A DNA stretch of 64,000 nucleotides from CAVTOO01 sp963736355 (GTDB taxonomy: Bacteria; Pseudomonadota; Alphaproteobacteria; Rhizobiales; Xanthobacteraceae). The notes under the pieces were generated by a model. The model worked only from the letters and a program-made list of their open reading frames with translations, was not told where the DNA came from and made no database searches. The stretch spans positions 124,001 to 188,000 of the forward strand of contig CAVTOO010000007.1 in the NCBI GenBank assembly GCA_963736355.1, given 5' to 3'. This document shows, piece by piece, positions 39,863-49,757 of the stretch (positions are counted from its first letter, which is position 1; the number at the start of each line of letters is the position of its first letter). The position numbers and the translations under genes were made by a program.

Positions 39863-40398
39863 ATGGCGCTCGTGACCCGCCGCATCATTTTCTTCGTGCT
39901 CGCCATGGCCGGCCTCGCCGCCTGGGCGAACAGCAACCCGACGCATGTCGCGCAGGCCAGCGCCGCGGTGCTGCGCGCCGGCGAAGATCTGTGGCGCAAA
40001 ATCGAACCCGCACCGCCGCTGCGCACGGTCGACGTGCAGCGCGGACGCAATGGCGGCTTCGCGCTGAGCGCCAAGGTCAACGGGGTGACGACGTCGATGG
40101 TGCTCGACACCGGCGCGACCAGCGTGATGCTGACCTATGACGCGGCGAAGGCGGCAGGCCTGCCGCTGGAAGTGCTGAAATATACGGTGGATGTGCAGAC
40201 CGCGAGCGGGGCGCTTGCGCGCCGCACCCGTGACGCTCGACCGCGTTGCCGTCGGCAAGCTGGTGGAAACGTCGGTGCCGGCGCTGGTCGCCCCGCCCGG
40301 CCAGCTGAAGGCCAATCTGCTCGGGGCCACGTTCCTCGACCGGCTCGAAAGCTGGGAAGTGCGCAGCCGACAAGCTGATGATGCGCGGGTATCCGTAG
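39863..40398 (+). CDS. clan AA aspartic protease, TIGR02281 family (two frame breaks)
   Basis: A single-domain retropepsin-like protein anchored by an N-terminal membrane helix (ALVTRRIIFFVLAMAGLAAW). The catalytic motif is MVLDTGATSVMLTYDAA. One extra C near 40217 separates ASGALA from APVTLDRVAVGKL, and another near 40368 separates LESWEVRS from DKLMMRGYP. The corrected length is 177 residues, ending at TAG 40396-40398. It follows the DUF1289 gene by one base. Family members are thought to be periplasmic and to act as dimers. Confidence 0.83.
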
Positions 40399-40407
40399 AG
40401 CCAGCAA

Positions 40408-40453
40408 CCTTCACCCTTCGAGACGCGCCTTCGCCGCTCCTCAGGGTGAGGCA
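40408..40453. repeat. palindromic repeat family B between convergent genes
   Basis: CTTCACCCTTCGAGACGCG pairs with CTCCTCAGGGTGAGG at the other end. A close relative occurs at 59767-59811. These are REP-like elements usual in Bradyrhizobium-type genomes, here sitting between the stops of the aspartic protease and the opposite-strand dehydrogenase. Confidence 0.65.
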
Positions 40454-40456
40454 CTG

Positions 40457-41357
40457 CTATTTGGCCGCTTCAGCCTTTTTCACCGCCTCGAGAAAATCCG
40501 CAATCGTCGGGTTCTTCAGCGACGCATCGAAGTGCTTCACCAGACCGATGTCGGCCGACCAGCGTTCGCGCGCGGCGATGGCGCGGGTCACAATCGGATC
40601 GATGCCGAGCGAGGCCACCGTGTCGGCGGAGGCGTCCATCTCTGCGGCGCGGCGGCGGCCATGAATCGCGAGCCGCGAGGTGTAGTAGCCGGCGACCTGA
40701 TGCCAGTCGACATTGGGGATCGTCACATAGAGGCTCGCCAGCACGCGCTCGATGACGTCGGCCTTGACCGGCCGCGAGCATCGCCTCGGTGAAGATCGCC
40801 TCGATGCCCTTGATGAGCACGCTGCGGATCAGCTTGATCGAGGCGGCCTGCCCCACATTGGGTCCGACCACGTCGACATCCATCTCGTGATCGCGCAAGC
40901 GCGGCGCGAGAGTTTCGGCGGTCGCGCCCGACAACAGCAGCGGCACGCGATGGCCGTGATTGGGCACGGTGTCCATGGCAACGCCGTCGATATAGGCCGC
41001 GCCCGCGCCTTCGACGAAATGCGCCGCCTTGGTCTTCTTCATCGGCGAGGTGGAATTGAGATCCAGATAAGACTGGCCGGGCTTCAGTGTCTTCGCGGCC
41101 AGCTCGGCGACATCGGCGGTGCGGTCGGAGGTGACGGTGGAGAGAATGAGTTCGGCGTCTCTCACCGCATCGGCATTGCTCATCGACGGCACGACGCCGG
41201 CGGCTTTGGTCTTGGCGATCTGGGCGTCGCGGCGGGCGGGATCGTCGACGAGAATGTCGTAGGCACGGACGTCCGTCGCGCCGGTGGCGAGAAACCCCTT
41301 GGCAAACGCAGGCCCGGCTTCTCCGAAACCGATGATGGCGACGCGCTTGAAACCCAT
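40457..41357 (-). CDS. NAD(P)-dependent oxidoreductase with DUF1932 C-terminal domain (one frame break)
   Basis: A 6-phosphogluconate/beta-hydroxyacid dehydrogenase-like protein. The N-terminal Rossmann site is VAIIGFGEAGPAFAKGF; the C-terminal all-helical part (LASLYVTIPNVDWHQVAGYY) is DUF1932. One extra base near 40768 separates LAAGQ from ADVIERVLASLY. Corrected length is 299 residues. I used the ATG at 41357 with GGGAG upstream. The substrate is unknown; DUF1932 partners often act in catabolism of aromatic or hydroxyacid compounds. It is downstream of dusA on the same strand. Confidence 0.83.
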
Positions 41358-41371
41358 TCCCACTCTCCCGT

Positions 41372-42366
41372 TCAGGCCGCCTCGGACACTTTCGAATCGT
41401 CGACCAGCGCCAGCGCGTCCTCGAGCACCGACACGCCCGCACCCGGCTTGACGCCGTGCTCCGACAGATGGCGGCGGAAGGCGCGCGCGCCGGGAATGCC
41501 ATGGAACGCGCCCATCAGATGCCGCGTGATCGCATGCAGCCGCGTGCCGCGCTCAACCTCGTTGGCGATGTAGGGCGTCAGCGCGAACAGCGCGTCCTTC
41601 ATCGTGGCAACGGGCGCAGCGTCGCCGAACAATTCAGGGATCCGCACCGATGAGACGCCAGGGCTCCTGATAGGCGGCGCGGCCCAGCATCACGCCATCG
41701 ACATGCGCGAGATGATCCTTCGCCTCGGCCAAAGTGCCGACGCCGCCATTGATGACGATGATCTTGTCGGGATGCGCGGCCTTGAGCCGATAGACGCGGC
41801 CGTAATCGAGCGGCGGCACGTCGCGGTTTTCCTTCGGCGACAGACCCTTTCAGCCAGGCCTTGCGCGCATGCACGACGAGCACCTCGACGCCGGCCGCAA
41901 ACACCGCGTCCGCCAAAGCGTTCAGCGCCTCTTCGGTGTCCTGCTCGTCGATGCCGAGACGGCACTTCACGGTGACCGGCACGCGCACGGCCTTGCGCAT
42001 CGCGGCGACGCAATCGCCGACCAGCTTCGGCTCGGCCATCAGGCAGGCGCCGAAGCGGCCTTCCTGCACGCGATCAGACGGGCAGCCGACATTGAGATTG
42101 ATTTCGTCATAGCCGAAATCCTCGCCGATCTTCGACGATGTCGCGAGATCGGCCGGATCGCTGCCGCCCAGTTGCAGCGCCACCGGATGCTCGGTCTGAT
42201 CGAACCCAAGCAACAGCGGCCGCGCGCCATGGATCACCGCGCCCGTGGTGAGCATCTCGGTGTAAAGGCGCGTGCGGCGCGTCAGAATGCGATGGAAGTA
42301 CCGGCAATGCCGGTCCGTCCAGTCCATCATCGGCGCAACGGAAAAGCGGTGGTCGATCGGGTTCAA
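41372..42366 (-). CDS. dusA: tRNA-dihydrouridine synthase A (two frame breaks)
   Basis: An FMN enzyme that reduces uridine 20/20a in the D-loop of tRNA. The barrel opens with FSVAPMMDWTDRHCRYFHR; the catalytic cysteine is in NLNVGCPSDRVQEGRFGACLM. An extra G near 41849 separates AWLKG from LSPKENRDVPPLDYGR, and an extra T near 41640 separates LIGADP from ELFGDAAPVATMKDA. The corrected length is 330 residues, normal for DusA. It lies upstream of the DUF1932 dehydrogenase on the same strand. Confidence 0.9.
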
Positions 42367-42456
42367 GGGCTGCAGTCAAAACGGCTTCGGATGGCGTCCT
42401 TGTAGTCCAAAGGAGCCCGGTTTGCACCCCCTTGAAACCCGGCCAAAAGGCCATAT

Positions 42457-43258
42457 TCAGGCCCCTTCCCGCACCACCGGGTTGGTCAGCGTCCCGATGC
42501 CGTTGATTTCGACGGACACCGTATCGCCGGCCGCGATGCGCGGCGCCTCGCCGTCCGTGCCCATGATGATGATGTCGCCCGGAACCAGCGTGATGTAGCG
42601 GGTCATGACCGAGATATAGGTCGCGATGCTGTAGATCATGTTGTTGGTCTTGAATTCGGCACCGACCTTGCCGTTGATCAGGACGCGGGTGTGCAGCTTG
42701 TCGAGATCGACGCCGGTGACGATCCACGGACCCAGCGGCTTGAAGGTGTCGGAATTCTTTGCCCGCCAGAAGGTGCGGTCGGCGTATTGCCAGTCGCGCT
42801 GGCTGACATCGTTGCAGATCGTGTAGCCGAACACGTAGTTCATCGCGTCGGCTTCGGACACATGCTTGGCGGTGCGGCCGATGACGACGGCGAGTTCACC
42901 CTCGGCTTGCGTGTTCTCGGCAGCGTCTGCCGGAATGATAATCGGCGCGCCGGGTCGGGTGATCGCACTCTGCGCGCGGTAGCCGACTTCGGGGGTCTTG
43001 GGCCACAAGGATTCCAGCGGCTTGTTGTGCTTGCGGCTCGCGGCGTGCGCGTGCTCGGCATAGTTGATGCCGCAGGCATAGAAGGTCGGCGGGATCACCG
43101 GTGGCAGCAGCGTTGCCGTCGCGAGCGGGACAGTCTTGCCGCTGAGTTGCCATTCGCCGAACAGGCTTCCTGTCAATGAGCGAAATGATGTCACCCTCGA
43201 CGAGACCGTGGCAGGGTTCGCCTTCGGCCTCGACGCGCACCCACTTTTCATTCGGCAT
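42457..43258 (-). CDS. fumarylacetoacetate hydrolase-family protein (one frame break)
   Basis: A FAH-fold enzyme acting on 2-oxo or beta-diketone acids (hydrolysis, isomerisation or decarboxylation). The metal-binding residues lie in NTQAEGELAVVIGR and near GYTICNDVSQRDWQY; the end MGTDGEAPRIAAGDTVSVEI is conserved. The start MPNEKWVRVEAEG is in another frame; one extra G near 43173 separates EGDIISLI from TGSLFGEWQL. Corrected length 266 residues. Its neighbour dusA is unrelated. The substrate cannot be told. Confidence 0.83.
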
Positions 43259-43380
43259 TGGACAGGCTCCCCGGGACAAGGCGCCAACACTATAAGACGC
43301 GCAATCTTATGCAACGCCCGCTCATGCAAACGGGGCGACCTTATCCGTCGCCCCGCCGACATTGAGAAAAATTCCCAACC

Positions 43381-43788
43381 TTACCCTTGCTGCACTGCAG
43401 CCGGGTCCATCCACATGATTTCCCAGATGTGACCGTCGAGATCGGCGAAGGAGCGGCCGAACATGAAGCCGTAGTCCATCGGCGGCATGACGTCCGACGC
43501 GCCCGCCGCCATCGCCTTGTCCACAAGCTCATTGACCTTGTCGCGGCTTTCGGCCGACAGGCACACCAGCACTTCCGTCGCCTTGCTGGCATCCGACACA
43601 GGCCGCGGCGTGAACTGACGGAATTTCTCTTCGGTCAGAAGCATGGCGTAGATATCTTCCGAGATGACCATGCAGGCTGCCGTCTCGTCGGTGAACTGCG
43701 CGTTGAAGGTGTAGCCAAGCGCCGCGAAGAACGCCTTCGACTTGTCGAGGTTCCTGACCGGCAGGTTGACGAAGATTTTCGTGCTCAT
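43381..43788 (-). CDS. VOC-family (glyoxalase-like) protein
   Basis: A 135-residue vicinal-oxygen-chelate domain protein with the lactoylglutathione-lyase-like pattern (FVNLPVRNLDKSKAFFAALGY, DLDGHIWEIMWMDP). Proteins of this sort commonly accompany ECF42-type sigma factors and DGPF proteins, as here. Function unknown. It lies downstream of the DoxX gene on the same strand. Confidence 0.85.
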   Translation of the reverse strand: MSTKIFVNLPVRNLDKSKAFFAALGYTFNAQFTDETAACMVISEDIYAMLLTEEKFRQFTPRPVSDASKATEVLVCLSAESRDKVNELVDKAMAAGASDVMPPMDYGFMFGRSFADLDGHIWEIMWMDPAAVQQG

Positions 43789-43829
43789 CGTTTTAATCCT
43801 TCCATTTTAATTCGGGCGACAAACAAGGT

Positions 43830-44231
43830 TCAACGGCGCAACGGAAACAGGGCGCGCAATCTCGGTTCGCGCAGCCACAGGCCGCCCCACATCAGAACGC
43901 CGAGATAGACGCCGAACAGCAGATGCGAGAACGATCGGGCTTCCCGCGCGCAGATGCACATAGACGGCGCCGCCGAGATAACCGGTCATCAGGACAGCGC
44001 CAAGCACGGACGTGGCCGGAATGGCGTACAGCAAGGCGCAGACCAGCGTCAGGATGCCGAGCGTGCGCGCCAGATGCACAGGAATGCCAAGATCCCGGGA
44101 CGTCGTAATGACGGCTTCGATCGGAACGAGCTTGATGCCGCCGTCGAGCAGCAGGAAGGCCACGACCAGTCCGCTCATGATGCGGCCGGTCCAGATGGAC
44201 TTGGCTGATATCGTCCCGAGTGATCAATCAT
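43830..44231 (-). CDS. DoxX-like membrane protein (two frame breaks)
   Basis: A four-helix membrane protein of about 133 residues. AGGAGAGGGG stands just before the ATG at 44231 (MIDHSG). The central part GRIMSGLVVAFLLLDGGIKL and the ATSVLGAVLMTGYLGGAVYVH segment is continuous; breaks near 44216 (one base missing) and 43937 (one extra) lie on both sides, after which LLFGVYLGVLMWGGLWLREP finishes the protein. DoxX/DUF4267-like proteins are typical members of ECF42-linked clusters. Role unknown, possibly redox or thiol stress. Confidence 0.72.
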
Positions 44232-44313
44232 GGTGCCCCTCTCCTGCGATCAGGCAATGAACTCATGGTCCAAGGACGCAGCAACCCGGCGGCATCCGAC
44301 AACTCAAGTGAAA

Positions 44314-45584
44314 TTATTGGGGAGATTTCGCCGGCATCTTTTTCGACAGCCGGTCGAGATGCATGCGGATATGCGTCGCCTCCGCCGTGGTGTTGGCCAG
44401 CGCAATGGCGCGATCGAACACTCTCCTGCGCCTCGCTCGTCGCGGCCGAGTTGCAGCAGCAGGCCACCCTTCACGCCGAGAAATAGAAGTAGCCCGCCGA
44501 GCCGCTCCGCCAGCGGCTCGATCATCGCGAGCGCCGCCTCCGGCCCCCTCGTCTTCGACACCGCGACCGCGCGATTGAGCGTCACCACCGGCGATGGCTG
44601 GATGCTACTCGAGCGCTGGCATAGAGCGCATCGATCTGCGCCCAGTCGGTGTCCTCGGCGCGCGGCGCCTGCGCATGCAACGCCGCAATCGCCGCCTGCA
44701 CCTGATAGGCACCCGGCCGCCGGTGGCGCATCGCCTTGTCGATCAGCGCCGCGCCTTCGGAGATCATCGCGCGATTCCACAGGCTGCGATCCTGATCGTC
44801 CAGCAGCACGATCTGCCCTTGGCGTCGAGCCGCGCCGGCGTCCGCGCATGCTGCAGCAGCATCAGCGCCACAAGCCCCATGACCTCGGGCTCGGACGGAA
44901 ATATCCGCTGCAGCAACCGGCCCAGACGAATGGCTTCGTCGCACAGCGGCGCGCGCGCATATGCGCTTCGCCGCCGCTGGCGGAATAGCCTTCGTTGAAC
45001 AGCGAGATAGATCATGGCAGCACGGCCGCGAGACGCTGCGACCGCTCGACCGCGCCCGGCGTCTCGAACGGCACGTGCCGCCCTCGCCGACGCGGCGCTT
45101 GGCGCGGGTGATGCGCTGCTCCATCGCGGCCTCCGTCGACCAGAAACGCGCGCGCGATTTCCTTGACCGACAAGCCCCGAGACGATGCGCAGCGCCAGCG
45201 CGATCTGCTGCGTCGCCGGCAAGTCCGGATGACAGCAGATGAACAGCAGACGCAGGATATCATCGCGATAATGCGCATCGTCGAGACGTTCGGCGACGGC
45301 GCTCTCGGCATCTTCACCGTCGGAGATTTTCTCCTCGTCCGGCAGTTCGGTCTGCCTGGCGAGGCGGCGAACGGAATCGATGGCGCTGTTGCGCCCACCA
45401 TGATCAGCCAGGCGGCGGGGTCGCGCGGCGGACCGTTCTGCGGCCAGGTCTTCAACGCGCGCAGGCACGCGTCCTGAAACGCCTCCTCGGCAATATCGAG
45501 ATCGCGGAAATAGCGCAGCAGCGCGGCGACCGCCTGCGGGCGGGCCGACGTCAGGGCGCCATTGATCCAGGACAGATCGCTCAC
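44314..45584 (-). pseudogene. ECF42-type RNA polymerase sigma factor, about eleven frame breaks
   Basis: The gene starts at GTG 45584, overlapping the stop of the DGPF gene. Pieces of one protein appear in all three frames in the right order: LRYFRDLDIAEEAFQDACLR (sigma region 2), GRNSAIDSVRRLARQTELPD, LRLLFICCHPDLPATQQIAL, LSVKEIARAFLV and MEQRITRAKRRV (region 4), PFETPGAVERSQRLAAV, LLQRIFPSEPEVMGLVALML, QIVLLDDQDRSLWNRAMI, PSPVVTLNRAVAVSK and the TPR-like end RAIALANTTAEATHIRMHLD. Repaired length would be about 420 residues with the long C-terminal SnoaL-free extension of group ECF42. Residues between breaks are well conserved, so the damage is recent or artificial. Confidence 0.8.
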
Positions 45585-45952
45585 CCTGTCGCAGCTCCCG
45601 GCATGAAGAAGGACACGGGACGGATTTCATAGGCGCCGCCGGGATTGACCGCCGCAAGCTTCTTGGCGAACTCATGGACTTCGTCGAGCGACTGGCAATC
45701 GACGATGTAGAAACCGAGCAACTGCTCCTTGGTCTCGGCGAAGGGACCGTCGAGGATCAGAGGCGTGTCGGTGTCCTTGCGCAGCGTCGTGGCCGCGGTC
45801 GTCGGCATCAGCCGCGCCACCGGGCCGAGCTTGCCGGCCTTCGCCATCGGCTCCTGAACCGCCATGAGCTTTTCCATGACGGCGGCGTCCTGTTCCTTGG
45901 ACCAGGAACAGACGACGTTTTCGGCGTGGTAGCAGAGGATGGCGTATTGCAT
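45581..45952 (-). CDS. YCII/DGPF-domain protein, ECF42 partner
   Basis: A 123-residue YCII-related protein with the DGPF motif (LILDGPFAETKEQLLGFYIVDC) and a conserved His near the start (ILCYHAENVV). Such proteins are almost always encoded directly before ECF42 sigma factors and are thought to take part in signal sensing or metabolism of a reactive compound. I chose the ATG of MQYAILCYHAE. Its TGA overlaps the sigma GTG (GTGA), showing translational coupling. Confidence 0.87.
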   Translation of the reverse strand: MQYAILCYHAENVVCSWSKEQDAAVMEKLMAVQEPMAKAGKLGPVARLMPTTAATTLRKDTDTPLILDGPFAETKEQLLGFYIVDCQSLDEVHEFAKKLAAVNPGGAYEIRPVSFFMPGAATG

Positions 45953-46086
45953 GAGGGTTCCCTTCTGAACATACCCCGGGGGCATGTTGTGCGCGCGCAT
46001 AACAAGGACGGCTGGCGAGGCCGCCAGCCGACAGGCATCCTATAAAAATTTGGGTGCTGGCCAAATGTGGCCATAGGCAATGAAAG

Positions 46087-46284
46087 CTAGGCGGCTGTGT
46101 CGGGTTTCCGAGCCGCCTTGAACCCGCGAACGACTGCAGCCACCAATTCGCCGCCAATCGGGATGGCGAACCCAATCACAAAAGCCCAAGTCAGACTCAG
46201 ACCGTAGTTCGCAAAGTAGAGTATCCCCAACGCGATCCAGGCGATCACGATAAAGGCGGTGTAAACTCTCTTGAAGACGTTCAT
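46087..46284 (-). CDS. small two-helix membrane protein
   Basis: A 65-residue hydrophobic protein (MNVFKRVYTAFIVIAWIALG) with two membrane helices separated by NYGLSLTW and a basic tail. CAGGAGACGACA sits just before the ATG at 46284, a good ribosome site; an earlier in-frame ATG at 46305 overlaps that site. No family is recognised and no clear partner is present; it lies upstream of the ECF42 module on the same strand. Confidence 0.65.
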   Translation of the reverse strand: MNVFKRVYTAFIVIAWIALGILYFANYGLSLTWAFVIGFAIPIGGELVAAVVRGFKAARKPDTAA

Positions 46285-46382
46285 TGTCGTCTCCTGGGGA
46301 AGCAAAGCACGTCAGCTCGAAGTTTAAAGCGATCCATTGAGGGCAAAATAGGTGCGTATCAAAATTTGAGGAAATTTGGGTC

Positions 46383-47534
46383 CTAGACCTGCTCGACCCA
46401 GTGTTCCTTGAGCCAGGGCTGGAGCTGTTCGGGCTTCAATTCGAAGCCGAGTCCCGGCCCTTCCGGGATCGCGATGGTTCCGTCGGTATTGAGTTTGGGC
46501 TCGCCGAGGACCGAGAGCAGCGGTGACCCCATGACGTCATATTCGACGTAAGGGAACGGCTTCTCGCCGCCTGCCTTCTGCAACGGCAGGATCGCGGCAA
46601 ACGCCAGCGAGGCGTGGAAATTGACGACCGTGCCGAACACATGCGGCACCACCGGCACGTTGAAAGCGAGGCCGAGCGCGGCCACCTGCTGCATGCCGGT
46701 GAAGCCGCCGCACACCGCGAGATCCGGTTGCAGCACGCCGAAGATCGGCTTCATCAGGAAATCGCGAAACGATTGAACGCTGATGAGCGCCTCGCCGCCC
46801 GCAAGCGTCACAGGCGAGCGCGCGGCGACGGATTCATAGCCCGCGAGATCATCCGGGTGGATCGGTTCCTCGATCCACAACAGACGCGCGCCGGTGTCGT
46901 GCATCGCACGAATGGAATCGATGGCGCCACCCGCCGACAGCCCCTGATTGAAATCGACCATCAGGTCACGATCCTCGCCGATCTGCGCACGCAGCGCCTT
47001 GGCCATCGCCGCATCCGCGCGCGGTGTTTCGCCGACACGCGGCTTGAAGGCGCGGAAATTGCGCTTCAGCAGCCCATCGACTTCCTTGCCGAAGCGCGCG
47101 TAAGGATCCGCGCCCGGACGCATGAAGGGACCGCTGGCATAGGCGATGGCGGATTTGCGCAATGCGCCGCCGAGCAATTGCGCGACCGAGATGCCCTGCG
47201 CGCGCGCAAGAATGTCGTGCAGCGCCATGTCGATGGCCGAGCCGACGATGGTGGAGAGATGCCGCTGGCCGACGCCCGAGCGCTGCGTCATCGCCTGATA
47301 GATGCGGTTGATGTCGGCGGCCGGCTGCCCCAGCACGCTCGGGGCGAGGTTTTTGCGGATCATCGCCGCCGCGGGATAATTGACGCTCGCCGTCTCGCCC
47401 CAGCCGGAAATGCCGTCGTCGGTCACCAGCCGGATCAGCAGCGCGTCGCGCCGGGAGAAATACATCAGCGAATTGCCCACGGGTTCCGGCATGTCGCAGG
47501 ACAGATGGTAGCCGTGGATTTCCTTGATTTTCAT
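46383..47534 (-). CDS. mandelate racemase/muconate lactonizing enzyme-family protein
   Basis: A 383-residue enolase-superfamily enzyme. The metal ligands are Asp194 (VDFNQG), Glu222 (IEEPIHPDD) and Glu248 (AGGEAL), and Lys164 in FKPRVG is a catalytic-base candidate; the capping domain is at residues 1-120. It probably abstracts the alpha proton of a hydroxyacid or sugar acid; the substrate is unknown. The ATG of MKIKEIHGYHLSCD is chosen over a longer start. It is divergent from an MFS permease that may carry its substrate. Confidence 0.87.
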   Translation of the reverse strand: MKIKEIHGYHLSCDMPEPVGNSLMYFSRRDALLIRLVTDDGISGWGETASVNYPAAAMIRKNLAPSVLGQPAADINRIYQAMTQRSGVGQRHLSTIVGSAIDMALHDILARAQGISVAQLLGGALRKSAIAYASGPFMRPGADPYARFGKEVDGLLKRNFRAFKPRVGETPRADAAMAKALRAQIGEDRDLMVDFNQGLSAGGAIDSIRAMHDTGARLLWIEEPIHPDDLAGYESVAARSPVTLAGGEALISVQSFRDFLMKPIFGVLQPDLAVCGGFTGMQQVAALGLAFNVPVVPHVFGTVVNFHASLAFAAILPLQKAGGEKPFPYVEYDVMGSPLLSVLGEPKLNTDGTIAIPEGPGLGFELKPEQLQPWLKEHWVEQV

Positions 47535-47858
47535 GATCTGGCCTGCGTGCGGGAACAATGCGAAATGCGCCGCGATATTAAAGAGGTGGCCAGCCGGGGC
47601 AAGCCGGGAGGACTTTAAGCGAGCATGATCTTATCCCAAAACCGGTACCCACTTTTGGGGATCATGCTTTTAAGCGAGCATGATCTTATCCCAAAACCGG
47701 TACCCACTTTTGGGGATCATGCTCCTGGACCAGCCCCTTTACTTTTGTCCTCCCCCAGACAGGATTGGGGCCCGGAAAAACTTCAGGCGACGTGTCGGAA
47801 GGACCGGCCGTGCGCCGTCCTTGGTCCAGAGACAGGGTCCAAGCTCAGGGAAGCCGCC
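47535..47858. other. divergent intergenic region with a tandem palindrome pair
   Basis: No gene is seen in these 324 bp apart from the repeats at 47617-47726. It must contain the promoters of the enolase-family gene (minus) and the MFS gene (plus). The stretch 47727-47858 reads as in-frame leader of the MFS gene in one frame, but no start or ribosome site supports coding there. Confidence 0.6.
47617..47726. repeat. two tandem 55-bp copies of palindromic repeat family A
   Basis: Positions 47617-47671 and 47672-47726 are nearly identical, each AAGCGAGCATGATC through GATCATGCT, with the core CCAAAACCGGTACCCAC. Only the last bases differ. A perfect head-to-tail pair of this usually single element is notable and could be a recent duplication. 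Confidence 0.9.
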
Positions 47859-49103
47859 ATGACGTCCACAGCCAGCCCGACCACACCCGCCGCCCCCGCC
47901 TATCGCTGGGTCATTGTCGCCGCCGGTGCGCTGATGACCTGCGTGGCGGTCGGCGCGATGTTCTCGCTCGCCGTTTTCCTCGATCCGATGGGCACCGAAA
48001 CCGGATGGTCGCGCGCGACGATTTCCAGCGCGATGACGATCAACTTCCTCGTCATGGGCCTCGGCGGGTTCGGCTGGGGCGCGGCGAGCGACAAGTTCGG
48101 CGCGCGCATCGTCGTGCTGATCGGCGCGGTGCTGCTTGGCCTCGGCCTCGTGCTGGCGAGCCGCGCGACGACGCCGCTGATGTTCCAGATGACCTATGGC
48201 GTGATCATCGGGTTGTCGGCGAGTGCCTTCTTCGCGCCGATGATTTCGGTGACGATGCAGTGGTTCGATACGCAGCGCAGCCTCGCGGTGTCGCTGGTCT
48301 CGGCCGGCGTCGGCGTCGCGCCGCTGACGATCTCGCCGTTCGCGCAATGGCTGATCCATGCGCAAGGCTGGCGCAGCGCCATGCTGATCATCGGACTGAT
48401 GTCATGGGTGCTGCTGATCCCCGCCGCACTGCTGGTGCGCAAGGCGCCCGCGCGCGCGACAACCGACGCCGCCGAAATGACCGGAGACTCCGCCGGGCCG
48501 ACGGTGGGACAGGCGTTCCGCTCGCCGCAATTCATCGTGCTGGCGCTGACCTTTGCGGCGTGCTGCGGCGCGCATTCCGGGCCGATCTTCCACATGGTGA
48601 GCTACGCGATCTTCTGCGGCGTCGCGCCGATGGCGGCGGTGTCGATCTACAGCGTCGAGGGGCTCGCCGGTCTCGGCGGCCGCGTGCTGTTCGGCGTCGC
48701 GGCCGATCGTTTCGGCGTCAAGCCGGTGCTGATCGGCGGGCTGATGCTGCAGGCGTTTGCGATTGCGGGCTATATCGCCGTGACCCGGCTTGAACACTTC
48801 TACGCGCTCGCGCTGGTGTTCGGCACTGCCTATGGCGGGGTGATGCCGCTCTATGCCGTGCTGGCGCGCGACTATTTCGGCCAGCGCATTCTCGGCACGG
48901 TGTTCGGCGCGGTGACGATGGTCTCGAGCCTCGCCATGGCGTCCGGCCCGCTGATCGGCGGCTGGCTGTTCGACAATTACGGCAGCTATGCCTGGCTGTT
49001 CATCGGATCGAGCATCGTGGGACTTGGCGCGGTGGCGATGGCGCTCGCCTTCCCGCCGCAGCGGCCGATGGATCTGAAGCCGGCGGAGCTGAAGCCGGCG
49101 TGA
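47859..49103 (+). CDS. MFS transporter, monocarboxylate/OFA-like
   Basis: A 414-residue permease with about twelve hydrophobic helices. The first loop motif GWGAASDKFGARIVVLIGA and the second-half motif GGRVLFGVAADRFGVKPVLIG are the two MFS signatures. The N-terminal RWVIVAAGALMTCVAVGAMF and the fold resemble the OFA/monocarboxylate group that carries small acids. Divergent from the enolase-superfamily gene, suggesting uptake of that enzyme's substrate. It converges with the TRIC gene. Confidence 0.85.
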   Translation: MTSTASPTTPAAPAYRWVIVAAGALMTCVAVGAMFSLAVFLDPMGTETGWSRATISSAMTINFLVMGLGGFGWGAASDKFGARIVVLIGAVLLGLGLVLASRATTPLMFQMTYGVIIGLSASAFFAPMISVTMQWFDTQRSLAVSLVSAGVGVAPLTISPFAQWLIHAQGWRSAMLIIGLMSWVLLIPAALLVRKAPARATTDAAEMTGDSAGPTVGQAFRSPQFIVLALTFAACCGAHSGPIFHMVSYAIFCGVAPMAAVSIYSVEGLAGLGGRVLFGVAADRFGVKPVLIGGLMLQAFAIAGYIAVTRLEHFYALALVFGTAYGGVMPLYAVLARDYFGQRILGTVFGAVTMVSSLAMASGPLIGGWLFDNYGSYAWLFIGSSIVGLGAVAMALAFPPQRPMDLKPAELKPA

Positions 49104-49109
49104 GCCGGC

Positions 49110-49757
49110 TCACGCCCCGTCGCGGTCGTAGATGAATTTCGGCATTTCCCATTTGTGGCGGATCGCCAGCAAGCGAAATGCGAAGCCGATGGCGAAGGCG
49201 ACCAGCGTTGCGACGCCGACCGCGAGGCCCAGCCGCAGCCCGCCGACATAGACCGCGCCGGTGACCACCGCGACGCTGGCGTAGAGTTCGCTGCGAAACA
49301 GCAGCGGCACCTCGTTGCACAGGATATCGCGAAGCACGCCGCCGACGCAGCCGGTGATCATGCCGGCGACAATGACAATGGCGAGCGGCTGGTTCATCTG
49401 CAGCGCGACTTCGCAGCCGGCGATGGTGAACACGACCAGACCCGATGGCATCGAGCACGAGAAAGGTCGTGCTGAGATGATGCGCGACGCGCGCCAGCGG
49501 GATCACCGCCAGCGCGGCAATCGCCGTCAGCGCCAGCAGCCCCGGATTGGCCACCCAGACAAGCGGATAATGGCCCAGCAGCACATCGCGCACCGAGCCG
49601 CCACCCAGCGCCGTGACGCTGCCGAGCATGGCGACGCCCAGCCAGTCCATCTTGCGCCGTCCGGCCGACAGCGCGGCGGTCATCGCCTGCGCCGCGTAGG
49701 CGAAGTACGCCAGCACGTGCAACACGGACTCGATCGGAGGCATCGCGACCGTCGCGA

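Noticed and set aside
47625..47858. Extended N-terminus of the MFS permease through the tandem repeats
   Set aside because: The frame is open by chance through repeated DNA (the same peptide appears twice); the ATG at 47859 begins the conserved permease.
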